64,000 nt of DNA, from NCBI RefSeq assembly GCF_900111965.1, contig NZ_FOJT01000001.1, positions 248,001 through 312,000 of the forward strand, read 5' to 3'. The notes below the pieces were generated by a model. That model saw only the letters and a program-made list of their open reading frames with translations. It made no database searches and was not told where the DNA came from. Shown here piece by piece: positions 51,954 to 60,576 of the stretch (positions within the stretch are counted from its first letter, which is position 1; every line of letters starts with the position of its first letter). The position numbers and the translations under genes were made by a program. The DNA comes from Flavobacterium swingsii (GTDB lineage: Bacteria; Bacteroidota; Bacteroidia; Flavobacteriales; Flavobacteriaceae).

Positions 51954-52838
51954 TTAATTATTTACTCTTCGTTGTTCTCTTGCTAACAAGGTGTTTTTTA
52001 GCAACATTGCAATAGTCATAGGGCCAACTCCGCCGGGAACTGGTGTGATATAAGATGCTTTTTTAGACACGTTTTCGAAATCAACATCACCCGTAATTAC
52101 ATATCCTTTTTCAGTTGTTTCGTCTGGAACTCTAGTAATTCCCACGTCGATAATAACTGCGCCATCTTTTACCATTTCGGCTTTAAGATAATTAGGAACA
52201 CCTAATGCTGAAATTATAATATCGGCTTGTGTAGTAATTTGTGCAATATTTTTTGTGTAACTATGTGTTAGTGTCACTGTCGAATTTCCGGGAAAACCTT
52301 TTCTTCCCATTAAAATACTCATAGGACGACCTACAATGTGGCTACGACCAATAACTACGGTGTGTTTCCCTTTTGTTTCTACTCCGTAACGCTCTAATAA
52401 TTCGAGAATTCCGAATGGTGTTGCTGGAATAAATGTGGTCATATCGAGTGCCATTTTTCCGAAATTTTCTGGATGAAAACCGTCTACATCTTTGCTCGGA
52501 CAAATAGCCATTAGCACTTTTTGCGTATCTATTTGTTCTGGTAATGGCAATTGGACAATAAATCCGTCGATGTCGTCATTCTGATTTAATTCCTTAATTT
52601 TTTTAAGTAATTCGGTTTCTGAAGTAGTACTTGGCATTTTTATTAATGTCGATTCGAATCCTACTAATTCACAAGCTTTTACCTTACTACCAACATAGGT
52701 TAAACTGGCGCCATCGCTACCCACAATTAATGCTGCCAAATGCGGAACTTTTTCTCCGTTGGCTTTCATTTTATTAACTTCGGCTGTAATTTCGACTTTA
52801 ATGTCTTGTGCTGTTTTTTTTCCGTCTAGTAGAATCAT
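51954..52838 (-). CDS. folD: Methylenetetrahydrofolate dehydrogenase / cyclohydrolase
   Basis: This 294-residue bifunctional enzyme of one-carbon metabolism has YVGSKVKACELVGF with catalytic Lys, QLPLP (about 96-100), the NADP motif VVIGRSHIVGRPMS and TPVPGGVGPMTIAMLL (about 264-279). It converts methylene- to formyl-tetrahydrofolate. The minus-strand ffh gene lies just upstream, with a terminator between. Confidence 0.97.
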   Translation of the reverse strand: MILLDGKKTAQDIKVEITAEVNKMKANGEKVPHLAALIVGSDGASLTYVGSKVKACELVGFESTLIKMPSTTSETELLKKIKELNQNDDIDGFIVQLPLPEQIDTQKVLMAICPSKDVDGFHPENFGKMALDMTTFIPATPFGILELLERYGVETKGKHTVVIGRSHIVGRPMSILMGRKGFPGNSTVTLTHSYTKNIAQITTQADIIISALGVPNYLKAEMVKDGAVIIDVGITRVPDETTEKGYVITGDVDFENVSKKASYITPVPGGVGPMTIAMLLKNTLLAREQRRVNN

Positions 52839-52880
52839 TTTGTTTGTTGTATTGTAGTTGTGTAATATTTTTATTAAAAA

Positions 52881-52905
52881 AAAGACGCGATAAATCGCGC
52901 CTTTT
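52881..52905 (-). terminator. Terminator of ffh
   Basis: On the minus strand GCGCGAT-TT-ATCGCG forms a short GC-rich hairpin followed by eight T residues. It starts a few bases after the ffh stop codon. Confidence 0.85.
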
Positions 52906-52910
52906 AAATG

Positions 52911-54260
52911 TTATTTCATTCCTGGCATTCCGCCTTTCATTCCGCCCATCATTTTCATCATGTTTTTCCCGCCTGGCCCTTGCATCATTTTCATCATTTT
53001 GCTCATTTGGTCAAACTGCTTCATCAATTGATTGACTTCTTCTAGTTTTCTTCCTGCTCCTTTTGCAATTCTAGTTTTTCGTTTCACATCGATTATTGCA
53101 GGTTTGCTTCTCTCGGTTGGTGTCATCGAATAGATTATAGCTTCAATATGTTTGAAAGCATCGTCTTCGATCTCAACATCTTTTAGGGCTTTTCCAGCTC
53201 CAGGTATCATACCTACAAGATCTTTCATATTACCCATTTTCTTCACTTGCTGGATTTGAGATAAGAAATCATCGAAACCAAATTCGTTTTTGGCAATTTT
53301 CTTTTGGATTTTTCTAGCTTCCTCTTCATCATATTGCTCTTGCGCTCTTTCTACAAGTGATACAACATCACCCATACCAAGAATACGTTCTGCCATACGT
53401 TCTGGATAGAAAACATCGATCGCATCCATTTTTTCTCCAGTTCCTACGAATTTGATTGGCTTATTTACTACCGATTTAATCGAAATTGCAGCTCCACCAC
53501 GTGTATCTCCATCTAATTTAGTAAGGATTACACCATCGAAATTTAAAATATCGTTGAAAGCTTTTGCCGTATTTACGGCATCTTGTCCTGTCATCGCATC
53601 GACAACGAACAAGGTTTCTTGTGGTTGAATTGCTTTATGAACACGAGAAATTTCTGCCATCATTTCTTCATCGACAGCTAAACGACCGGCGGTATCGACA
53701 ATAACTACATTAAAACCATTTGCTTTAGCATGTTTGATTGCATTTTGAGCAATATCGACTGGATTTTTGTTTTCTGGCTCAGAGTATACCTCAACACCTA
53801 TTTGTTCTCCAACTACATGCAACTGGTTTATTGCTGCCGGACGGTAAATATCGCAGGCAACCAATAATGGCTTTTTGTTCTTTTTAGTTTTTAGAAAATT
53901 AGCCAACTTTCCTGAGAAAGTAGTTTTTCCTGAACCTTGTAATCCCGACATTAAAATTACGGTTGGTGCTCCAGAAAGATTAATTCCAGCCACATCGCCA
54001 CCCATTAACTCAGTTAGTTCATCTTTTACGATTTTAACTAATAATTGCCCTGGCTGTAAGGTTGTTAGAACGTCTGCTCCTATTGCTTTTTCTTTTACTT
54101 TGGTAGTAAAATCTTTGGCAATTTTGAAGTTAACATCGGCGTCAAGTAAGGCGCGACGTACTTCTTTTAATGTATCGGCAACGTTTACTTCGGTGATTTT
54201 TCCGTGACCTTTTAATATATGGAAGGCTTTATCTAGCTTTTCGCTTAAACTATTGAACAT
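52911..54260 (-). CDS. ffh: Signal recognition particle GTPase Ffh
   Basis: This 449-residue protein delivers membrane and exported proteins to the translocon together with 4.5S RNA. The N domain (1-95) precedes the GTPase domain: G1 GLQGSGKTTFSGKLA (about 107-121), DTAGRLAVDEE, TKLDGDTRGG. A Met-rich M domain (about 300-449) ends in repeated MMKMMGGMKGG, which binds signal peptides. The length is normal. Confidence 0.97.
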   Translation of the reverse strand: MFNSLSEKLDKAFHILKGHGKITEVNVADTLKEVRRALLDADVNFKIAKDFTTKVKEKAIGADVLTTLQPGQLLVKIVKDELTELMGGDVAGINLSGAPTVILMSGLQGSGKTTFSGKLANFLKTKKNKKPLLVACDIYRPAAINQLHVVGEQIGVEVYSEPENKNPVDIAQNAIKHAKANGFNVVIVDTAGRLAVDEEMMAEISRVHKAIQPQETLFVVDAMTGQDAVNTAKAFNDILNFDGVILTKLDGDTRGGAAISIKSVVNKPIKFVGTGEKMDAIDVFYPERMAERILGMGDVVSLVERAQEQYDEEEARKIQKKIAKNEFGFDDFLSQIQQVKKMGNMKDLVGMIPGAGKALKDVEIEDDAFKHIEAIIYSMTPTERSKPAIIDVKRKTRIAKGAGRKLEEVNQLMKQFDQMSKMMKMMQGPGGKNMMKMMGGMKGGMPGMK

Positions 54261-54281
54261 AATTTTTTTATTTTAATGCCG

Positions 54282-54289
54282 CAAATTTA
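54282..54289 (-). promoter_or_regulatory. Predicted -7 box of ffh
   Basis: The minus strand reads TAAATTTG (TANNTTTG), 21 bp before the ffh start codon. Confidence 0.5.
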
Positions 54290-54353
54290 AGAATTTGAAG
54301 TGGATTATGTAAAGATTATTGAAAATAAAAATATTACTTAAAACATTATTTTT

Positions 54354-54740
54354 TTAACCGATTTTAACGGGCATTTTATTTTCATCAATCGCAACAAAAG
54401 TAAACTCTCCTGTAATGGCTTTTTCTCTTGAATTCGAATACATTTCTTCAATAAAAATATCGACTCTAACTTTTAGACTTGTAGTTCCTAAATAAGTTAC
54501 TTTACCAATCAATTCAATAATGGTTCCATGCGGAATTGGTCTTTTAAAATCTATTCTATCACTACTAACGGTAACCATTTTCTGGCGACTATACCTTGTG
54601 GCTGTTATAAAAGCAACTTCGTCCATAAACTGCATGGCTGTTCCGCCAAATAAGGTATCGTAGTGATTTGTTGTGTTAGGAAATACGGCTTTAAAAACTC
54701 GTGTAATTGAATCGTTAATTTTTCCTTCTTGTGTTTTCAT
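54354..54740 (-). CDS. Hot-dog fold acyl-CoA thioesterase
   Basis: This 128-residue protein has the single hot-dog domain of the YciA/BFIT group: NHYDTLFGGTAMQFMDEVAF with the catalytic Asp in MDEVA, then DFKRPIPHG and TGEFTFVAIDE. It hydrolyses acyl-CoA thioesters in the cytoplasm. The chain-length preference is unknown. It starts 5 bp after the PAS-protein gene stops, so the two form one unit. Confidence 0.9.
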   Translation of the reverse strand: MKTQEGKINDSITRVFKAVFPNTTNHYDTLFGGTAMQFMDEVAFITATRYSRQKMVTVSSDRIDFKRPIPHGTIIELIGKVTYLGTTSLKVRVDIFIEEMYSNSREKAITGEFTFVAIDENKMPVKIG

Positions 54741-54745
54741 AGTAT

Positions 54746-55234
54746 TTAAGATGCTATTCTTTCGAAAGCGATATAGTTTAAAAATTCTCCTTTTTTATCA
54801 AATTTCGGAATTGCTTCAATTTCGCATAAATAAGTAGAACCGTCTTTTTTGTAGTTTACAATTACTTCTTTAAATGGTAATTTGTTAGTTATTGCTTGTC
54901 TAATATTGGTTTTTGTAGTTTCTGACGTCAAAATTCCTTGAAATATTTTAGGTGATTTGCCCATAATTTCTTCCGCTTGGTAACCAGTCATTGCTACAAT
55001 GCTTTTTGTTGCAAAAATAATTTTGAAATTTTTATCGGTTACAATAATGTCTTTCTTTTCATTGTTTACAATTTTCAGAAAACTTATTTTTCCGTTCCAA
55101 TTTTTCTGAATAACATCAAAACTTAGTAATTCTAAATTTTTAATACTATGAAAATCCCAACAAATAATTGGCAAGGGAATTGTTTTTAAACCTTTCCTAT
55201 ATTTTGCAAAAGCTTTCTCATATTCTTCTAACAT
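54746..55234 (-). CDS. Stand-alone PAS-domain protein
   Basis: This 162-residue protein consists of an N-terminal helical segment (1-55) and one PAS domain (about 55-160: VTDKNFKIIFATKSIVAMTGY, GKSPKIFQG, INY-x-KDGSTYLCEIEAIP). It lacks the Cys of photoactive LOV domains (GKSPKIFQG instead of GxNCRFLQ) and has no output domain, so it may interact with a kinase or regulator elsewhere. A ligand cannot be predicted. Confidence 0.85.
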   Translation of the reverse strand: MLEEYEKAFAKYRKGLKTIPLPIICWDFHSIKNLELLSFDVIQKNWNGKISFLKIVNNEKKDIIVTDKNFKIIFATKSIVAMTGYQAEEIMGKSPKIFQGILTSETTKTNIRQAITNKLPFKEVIVNYKKDGSTYLCEIEAIPKFDKKGEFLNYIAFERIAS

Positions 55235-55613
55235 ATTTGAATAGTTTCACAATATTGGAAAGCAATATTAAGTTGATGATTTGAATCGAATATTAATTCT
55301 TTGTGTTTCATGTTTATTCATTTTTATTATTAAAAAAGTGAATAAAACAGACGTATTCTTTCATTAGAGGTTAATGAAATACGCGAGTCCAAGCACTTTC
55401 GTGATGCTTAAACAAAAATCAATTATATGTATCTGACTTATTCCATAAAAAGGAAAACACAGTTGCACGACAGTTCAAGAATTTCACTTGATTCCACAAC
55501 AAAAGAAAAAATCTTTCGGAATTGATTTAAGTTATTTTGTGAGTCACAAATGTAAGGATAATATAACAAATGGAATGTATAAGCTATAAAATCAATTTGT
55601 GTTATTTTGGATA
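55235..55613. other. Intergenic stretch without a supported gene
   Basis: About 380 bp upstream of the PAS gene contain no RNA gene or convincing promoter box. A 27-codon minus-strand frame (55228-55311, starting MKHKELIFD) overlaps the PAS gene start by 7 bp. It could be a short leader peptide but has no support beyond its position. Confidence 0.5.
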
Positions 55614-55793
55614 TCAAAAATAGGATCCAAATATTAGCAATTCCCTTTTATCTTTTGCAAAATAATAAAACCAATCTCGCAATTGAATAATATCTGAAGG
55701 AATAAGTATTTTTAATGCTTTTAGTAATTCTTTCGAAAAGAGATTCAAATCGAAACTTACTTTTTCTAGGATAAATATGGTATAATCTAGCAT
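55614..55793 (-). CDS. Small 59-residue protein of unknown function
   Basis: The minus strand from an ATG at 55793 to a TGA at 55614 encodes 59 residues beginning MLDYTIFILEKVSFDLNLF and including KELLKALKILIPSDIIQLRD. I recall similar small proteins (M-L-x-Y-T-x-x-I-L-E-K-V-S-F-D..., LPxEIxxLK) in many Bacteroidota, annotated as hypothetical, so this is probably a real gene. The predicted protein is helical, acidic-basic mixed, cytoplasmic, with no known domain. It lies downstream of the HmuY gene on the same strand, beyond a hairpin at 55822-55850. Confidence 0.65.
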   Translation of the reverse strand: MLDYTIFILEKVSFDLNLFSKELLKALKILIPSDIIQLRDWFYYFAKDKRELLIFGSYF

Positions 55794-55821
55794 ATATTAT
55801 TTTGTTGAGATTAATATAATT

Positions 55822-55850
55822 AAAGACTGCCCTATTGTTGAGCAGTCTTT
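55822..55850 (-). terminator. Terminator-like hairpin after the HmuY gene
   Basis: AAAGACTGC (55822-55830) pairs with GCAGTCTTT (55842-55850). The T run on the minus strand is short and broken by A, so read-through into the 59-residue gene is possible. Confidence 0.6.
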
Positions 55851-55921
55851 AAAACTAAACACGAACAAAATTCAAAGTTTAATGAGAAACTTCGATTTTT
55901 CTTTTAAAATAAGTACTTCTG

Positions 55922-57019
55922 TTAATTTAAGATGGCATATTGAATGGTTGGATTTCCTCTAACTCCTGCGTCATTTGTCATCGCTAAAAATTTTATTTTA
56001 TAGTAATTTCCAGTTACATCTTTTACCACATAAAAACGATCTGTTTTTACACTTGGTAAAGTTGTTGGACCACCACCATTTCTCCAGTTAGAACCAATAA
56101 TTCTTTGATCCGTTCCTGATGTTATAAAGTTAGCTTCCATAATATTAGCTTTTACGAAAGTATCATAAGCAAATTCTGAAGTTAAAACTTGATATGCTTT
56201 TGTACCACCTTTCATATTTGTAGTAATAAAGTCAGAATATCCGTAAGTTACCTCACTACCAAAGTTTACATAGTTTGTAAAAGTTGTAAAACACACATCC
56301 CATTTTGCTTTTTGTGGCTCTATAACAACTGTAATTTCAGATGTCATATTAAAAAATGTCAGGTTGAAATCTGCATCTTTAGTAATTGTTTTTTCACTAT
56401 AAGTTGTAGAAGTCAAATCGGCATACTGAATTTTGTAACCGTTTCCATTTCGTAAAAATCTAACTTTTTTCCATCCTCTTGCATTTCCATCAATACTCAC
56501 AGAACCTACACTTGGAGTTGTAGTTGAAATTGCAAATCCTAAGTTTACTAAATACACTTTATTGTCTGCGTCAGTTGCAGAAACTTCTGCAATAGCAGTT
56601 CCAATTCCTAATCCAGCACCAGCTAAAACTCCAGTTGGATTATCGCAATATCCGTTGCTTGAAGGATTTGTTCCTGCTCCAACGGCTACACTAGCATCTG
56701 AAGTTTGTGTTAAAGTAATGTCAGAAGTGGCTAATTGTTTTACAGCCATTTTAATTGATCCATTAATTACAACTCTAAAATCAGAACCAGAAGAAAATCC
56801 GAAATCCCAAGAAGATCTATTTACTGGTGTTGAGATTTCTGTACTTAAATCTAAAAATACTTGATTCGGTTGGTTCGCTCCACCAACTGTTGGTTGTTTT
56901 ATTGTTCCTGTCGAAACAGGTGTTTTTATTACTGCTACAGAAGAAGTAGTTTCGTCGTCGTTTGAGCAAGATGCTAAGGTTAGCAAAGCAAAACTTAAAG
57001 ATAAAATTGTTGTTTTCAT
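55922..57019 (-). CDS. HmuY-family lipoprotein
   Basis: This 365-residue lipoprotein has a signal ending LTLASC (Cys about 18) followed by SNDDE. The body matches HmuY-like proteins, in which FLDLSTEISTPVNRSSWDFGFSSG and WDVCFTTFTNYV are characteristic. HmuY of Porphyromonas is a haem-binding surface hemophore that hands haem to the receptor HmuR. It is downstream of a TonB-dependent receptor gene by 18 bp. Haem as ligand is inferred from family and context. Confidence 0.87.
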   Translation of the reverse strand: MKTTILSLSFALLTLASCSNDDETTSSVAVIKTPVSTGTIKQPTVGGANQPNQVFLDLSTEISTPVNRSSWDFGFSSGSDFRVVINGSIKMAVKQLATSDITLTQTSDASVAVGAGTNPSSNGYCDNPTGVLAGAGLGIGTAIAEVSATDADNKVYLVNLGFAISTTTPSVGSVSIDGNARGWKKVRFLRNGNGYKIQYADLTSTTYSEKTITKDADFNLTFFNMTSEITVVIEPQKAKWDVCFTTFTNYVNFGSEVTYGYSDFITTNMKGGTKAYQVLTSEFAYDTFVKANIMEANFITSGTDQRIIGSNWRNGGGPTTLPSVKTDRFYVVKDVTGNYYKIKFLAMTNDAGVRGNPTIQYAILN

Positions 57020-57037
57020 ACTATTAATATATAAATG

Positions 57038-59155
57038 TTAAAAATTAAGGTTATACGTGAGTTTTAAAAAATAGGAGCGACCATAAGCCAACATAATTTG
57101 TGTAGATGTGGCGTGTCCAGCTCCTTCATTGGTTCTAGTTTGATTGATGCTAGTTATGTTTAGCAAGTTTCTTGCTCCGATTGTTGTTTCCAGTTTGTCT
57201 TTGAAAAAAGTTTTTCTAATAGAAGCATCTAGCCAACTGCTTGGATCTACTGTTGAAATGATATATTCTGTAGCGCCTTCTACAAATTGTTGCGATTTTC
57301 CGTTGTATTTGTAATAAGTAGAAAATGTGGTATTCCATTTCGGAATCATATAAGAAACGCTACTATTCAAATTGAAGGAATACAAGTATTTTTCATTGGA
57401 TGCAAAAACCTGATTTTCTATTTTTTGAGAAATTCCAATAATGGAAGTACCAATATTAAATGTCCAGTTTTCTTTTTTGAATTGGTTTGTGGTTGAAAAA
57501 TTCCACATTCGGTATTTACCAATGTTGATGTATTCGTATTCTGGATTTCCAGTATCCGTATTAAATCGCACTAAAGCCATGTCAATTCTGTCGTTCACAT
57601 TTAGAAAGCTTCCAGAAAAAGTGTTTGAAATTTGAAGTTTAGAAGCTAAGAAAGAAGTCTTTTTCAGACTCATTTCATACGAAGCACTTGTTTCTGGAAT
57701 TAGGTTTTCGTTTCCTGCGAAAAAGTGTCCGTCGAAAATTTGTTTCGAATATAATTCTTCAAAAGTTGGTGTTCTGAACGAAGTTCCATACGAACCACGA
57801 AGTTCCATACCTTTTTCAAATAAATATCTTAAGCCTAAAGAGGAAGCATATTGATCTTTAAATTTCGATTGTGCCGAAATTCGCATTCCTGGTCGAATAG
57901 AGAATTTTCCAGTAGCTTTTATTTCAGAAGAAACAAAGAAATCGTAGTTTTCGAGCGTTTTACGAATTGGGACAATTATGTTATTTGCTTCTTGAATCAA
58001 AGAAAACCCTTTGTTGTTGACGATTTCATAACCCAATTGTAAATCGACTTTTTTATCTATAAAGAAATTACTCAAAGTTCCCGTAGAATATAAAACTTCC
58101 ATCGATTGATCTTTTACAATCACATTATTTCCTTCCGTTTTGGTTTGTAAATAATACCTGAAATCTTCCACATTTCTTTCTTGTTTTTGATGAGAAAGCG
58201 AAATGTTATAATTTAATTTCGAGAAAATTTTTCCAGTTGTATTTAAGTTATGAAAATATCGGTTGACCATATATCTTTTGTCACTCGCATAACGATACGA
58301 ACCTAATCCTGTGTTATAACCCGATTGTACAGTACTATTATAGAAGTCGATATTCTCGTCTAAATATTCAAATTTGTAGAAAAAATTGAAATTATTTTTA
58401 CGATACGAGATTAATGCAGTAGAATTTATTTGTTCTTTCGGCAGCCATCTGAAACCACGCATTTGGTCGTTTTCTGTATAGTTTTTTCCTTTTTTATCGC
58501 TTAAGAAACCTTTAAAATCATTTCTGTTCGCACCCAAACTCACAAACCAATTGTCATTTATAGTATGTGAAACTTTTAAAGCTTGAATATGTCTTCCTTC
58601 TTCAAAAAGTGAATATTCATCTTTCACAGTTTCTTCTTGCGCTGTTGCTGAAATATTCCAAGTATTTTGCGAAGATTTTTTGGTTACAATATTCAAAACA
58701 CCACTTACTGCATTGGCTCCGTGTGTCACGCCCATCGAACCTTCTACAATTTCTATTTGTTCGATGTCGTTTAAGTTAATTTGAGATAAATCAGTATTAT
58801 TTCCCAAACCGGCTTCGTTAACCAAAGGAACACCATCAACTAATATTTTAAAGTATTGAGCATCCAATCCAAATAATGAAACGGTAGAACGACCACTTGT
58901 TCCGCTCGGTCTTATGGTAATATTCAAATACTGACTCAAAACATCTGACAAATTATTGGCAGCTAAATTCTGAATGTCCTTAGCAGTTATCAATCGTACA
59001 TTAAAAACTGATTTTTTTATCGATTGTGGAGCAAATTGTCCTGTAACTACAACTTCATTTAGTTGTTTAACATTTGTAGAATCAATCTTTTTTTCCTGAC
59101 TTACTCCTTTTAGGTTTACAATAATCATGAATACTATATAGAAGATATTTTTCAT
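57038..59155 (-). CDS. TonB-dependent outer-membrane receptor, HmuR-like
   Basis: This 705-residue receptor has a signal peptide (to about residue 19), a TonB-box region (LNEVVVTGQFAPQSIKKSV), a plug with EIVEGSMGVTHGANAVSG, and a long beta-barrel ending in YFLKLTYNLNF. It lies upstream of the HmuY gene in one operon and has Fur-like palindromes near its promoter, so haem or ferric siderophore import is likely. It has no N-terminal carboxypeptidase-like domain, so it is not of the SusC type. Confidence 0.9.
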   Translation of the reverse strand: MKNIFYIVFMIIVNLKGVSQEKKIDSTNVKQLNEVVVTGQFAPQSIKKSVFNVRLITAKDIQNLAANNLSDVLSQYLNITIRPSGTSGRSTVSLFGLDAQYFKILVDGVPLVNEAGLGNNTDLSQINLNDIEQIEIVEGSMGVTHGANAVSGVLNIVTKKSSQNTWNISATAQEETVKDEYSLFEEGRHIQALKVSHTINDNWFVSLGANRNDFKGFLSDKKGKNYTENDQMRGFRWLPKEQINSTALISYRKNNFNFFYKFEYLDENIDFYNSTVQSGYNTGLGSYRYASDKRYMVNRYFHNLNTTGKIFSKLNYNISLSHQKQERNVEDFRYYLQTKTEGNNVIVKDQSMEVLYSTGTLSNFFIDKKVDLQLGYEIVNNKGFSLIQEANNIIVPIRKTLENYDFFVSSEIKATGKFSIRPGMRISAQSKFKDQYASSLGLRYLFEKGMELRGSYGTSFRTPTFEELYSKQIFDGHFFAGNENLIPETSASYEMSLKKTSFLASKLQISNTFSGSFLNVNDRIDMALVRFNTDTGNPEYEYINIGKYRMWNFSTTNQFKKENWTFNIGTSIIGISQKIENQVFASNEKYLYSFNLNSSVSYMIPKWNTTFSTYYKYNGKSQQFVEGATEYIISTVDPSSWLDASIRKTFFKDKLETTIGARNLLNITSINQTRTNEGAGHATSTQIMLAYGRSYFLKLTYNLNF

Positions 59156-59157
59156 TG

Positions 59158-59233
59158 TTTAGAATAATTCTTAATAATTTTTAGCAAATATATATCTTAT
59201 TTTTAATTATTCTAAATAAATATAATATATTTG
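59158..59233. promoter_or_regulatory. Divergent promoters with Fur-like boxes
   Basis: Minus -7 box TATATTTG (59185-59192) serves the receptor gene and plus -7 box TATATTTG (59226-59233) serves the DUF6607 gene. TTTAGAATAATT (59158-59169) and its exact complement AATTATTCTAAA (59205-59216) lie near each start. The first is part of a near-perfect 8-1-8 dyad, TTTAGAAT-A-ATTCTTAA, like Fur boxes reported for flavobacteria and relatives. Iron repression of both genes is inferred. Confidence 0.65.
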
Positions 59234-59265
59234 CGAAAGAAATTTAATACTAAAAACATAACATT

Positions 59266-60177
59266 ATGAAAATCAAAACAATTCTATTTTCGGCATCAAT
59301 TATGCTAGCTGGTTTGTCGGCAAAAAGTCAAGATTTTAAAAAAACAGAAGACATAAAAGCCATTAAGTCAATGTGCGGTTGCTATGAAGTGCAGTTCAAT
59401 TTTACAGAAACCTTTAGTTATTCTAAAGATAGTTTATACAAAAAATCGCCTGTGAAACATGAAACAGCGTTAGAATGGGTAGAATTATTAGAAGACCAAC
59501 CCAATAAAATTTCGTTACAACATTTATTAATTACTGGAAAAACGGAAGAGTCTATTGTAAAACATTGGCGCCAAGATTGGTTATTTGAAAATACCAATTT
59601 TTATAATTTCAATAAAGAAACTACTTGGAATTTTAATCAAAAAAAGCCTAAAGAAGTAAAAGGACAATGGACACAAAAAGTATATCAGGTAGATGACAGC
59701 CCGAGATACGAAGGCACTGCGACTTGGATTCACGCAGATGGCAGACATTATTGGGAAAATACTACCGATGCACCATTACCAAGACGTGAACATACGATTC
59801 GTAATGATTATAATATTTTGAAAAGAACTAATGTTCAAGAAACAACAGCTACTGGTTGGATTCACGATCAAGATAATTCTAAACTTATTAGAAAAGATAG
59901 CGAAAAAGATGTCTTGTTAGCACAAGAAAAAGGACATGATGTGTACACAAAAGTGGAAGATTCTAAATGTATTTTGGCTCAAAATTATTGGAAAAAAAAC
60001 AATGCTATTTGGAAAAAAGTTAGAGACCAATGGGAAATAATTTTTTTAAAAAACAGAACTTTATCGTTAGAGAAAAAAGTGGACAATCAATTTTTATTTA
60101 TGAAATTATTTGAACTAAAACCAGACGCTACAAGAGAAGACGTTAACAAAATAATTGATAGTTATATTGTAAAATAA
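59266..60177 (+). CDS. DUF6607 exported protein
   Basis: This 303-residue protein has a signal peptide (cleavage about residue 21, LSAKSQ) and a body matching DUF6607 (IKSMCGCYEVQFNFTETF, ATWIHADGRHYWENTTDAPLP, TRREHTIRNDYNIL-like repeats). The family is widespread in Bacteroidota and has no known function. It is rich in Trp, His and Lys and has two close cysteines (CGC, about 36-38). It is transcribed away from the haem receptor operon under a shared region with Fur-like sites, so a role in iron or haem uptake is possible. Confidence 0.85.
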   Translation: MKIKTILFSASIMLAGLSAKSQDFKKTEDIKAIKSMCGCYEVQFNFTETFSYSKDSLYKKSPVKHETALEWVELLEDQPNKISLQHLLITGKTEESIVKHWRQDWLFENTNFYNFNKETTWNFNQKKPKEVKGQWTQKVYQVDDSPRYEGTATWIHADGRHYWENTTDAPLPRREHTIRNDYNILKRTNVQETTATGWIHDQDNSKLIRKDSEKDVLLAQEKGHDVYTKVEDSKCILAQNYWKKNNAIWKKVRDQWEIIFLKNRTLSLEKKVDNQFLFMKLFELKPDATREDVNKIIDSYIVK

Positions 60178-60183
60178 ACACCC

Positions 60184-60522
60184 ATGTGCGAATTTTTAAA
60201 CACAAGCCTGAATGGAAATTTGATTAAATGCACTCGTTCCGAAAATTTCCAATTGTCGTACAAGAATTTGACTTTTAGCTTGACTCCGTTTGAGCTAGAA
60301 AGTTTTAAAACTTATTTATCGAAGATTGATGCTAGTTATTGGGAGAAAGAGTATGAAAATTCTATTTATGAGAAAAAAATTCCGATTCCTACCTTGCAAA
60401 CAAACCTAATGCTACTAATAGATAGATATGAGTTATATGAACTTTTAGATTTGCTAAATCTCAAAAAAGGAAAGATTTATTTAGATGTAGAAGACATTAA
60501 ATATCCTTTGATTTTGAATTAA
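60184..60522 (+). CDS. DUF6686-like small cytoplasmic protein
   Basis: This 112-residue protein starts MCEFLNTSLNGNLIKCTRS and contains YKNLTFSLTPFELESFKTYL and a Leu-rich end (ELYELLDLLNLKK). It resembles the DUF6686 family, which is unstudied. It is in the DUF6607 operon, 6 bp after that gene. No membrane segment or signal peptide is seen. Confidence 0.75.
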   Translation: MCEFLNTSLNGNLIKCTRSENFQLSYKNLTFSLTPFELESFKTYLSKIDASYWEKEYENSIYEKKIPIPTLQTNLMLLIDRYELYELLDLLNLKKGKIYLDVEDIKYPLILN

Positions 60523-60542
60523 AGTTACATAAGTTAAAAGAA

Positions 60543-60573
60543 TCCGCCTTGTTAAAAAACAAGGCGGACTTTT
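60543..60573. terminator. Bidirectional terminator
   Basis: A perfect 11-bp GC-rich stem (TCCGCCTTGTT at 60543-60553 with AACAAGGCGGA at 60558-60568) is followed by CTTTTT. It lies between the DUF6686-like gene and the convergent argS. Confidence 0.93.
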
Positions 60574-60576
60574 TAT

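Noticed and set aside
54746..55234. Blue-light (LOV) photoreceptor
   Set aside because: The PAS domain lacks the photoactive Cys (GKSPKIFQG), so flavin photochemistry is not expected.
55228..55311. 27-codon frame before the PAS gene
   Set aside because: Overlaps the PAS gene start and has no homology I recognise. A chance frame is equally likely.
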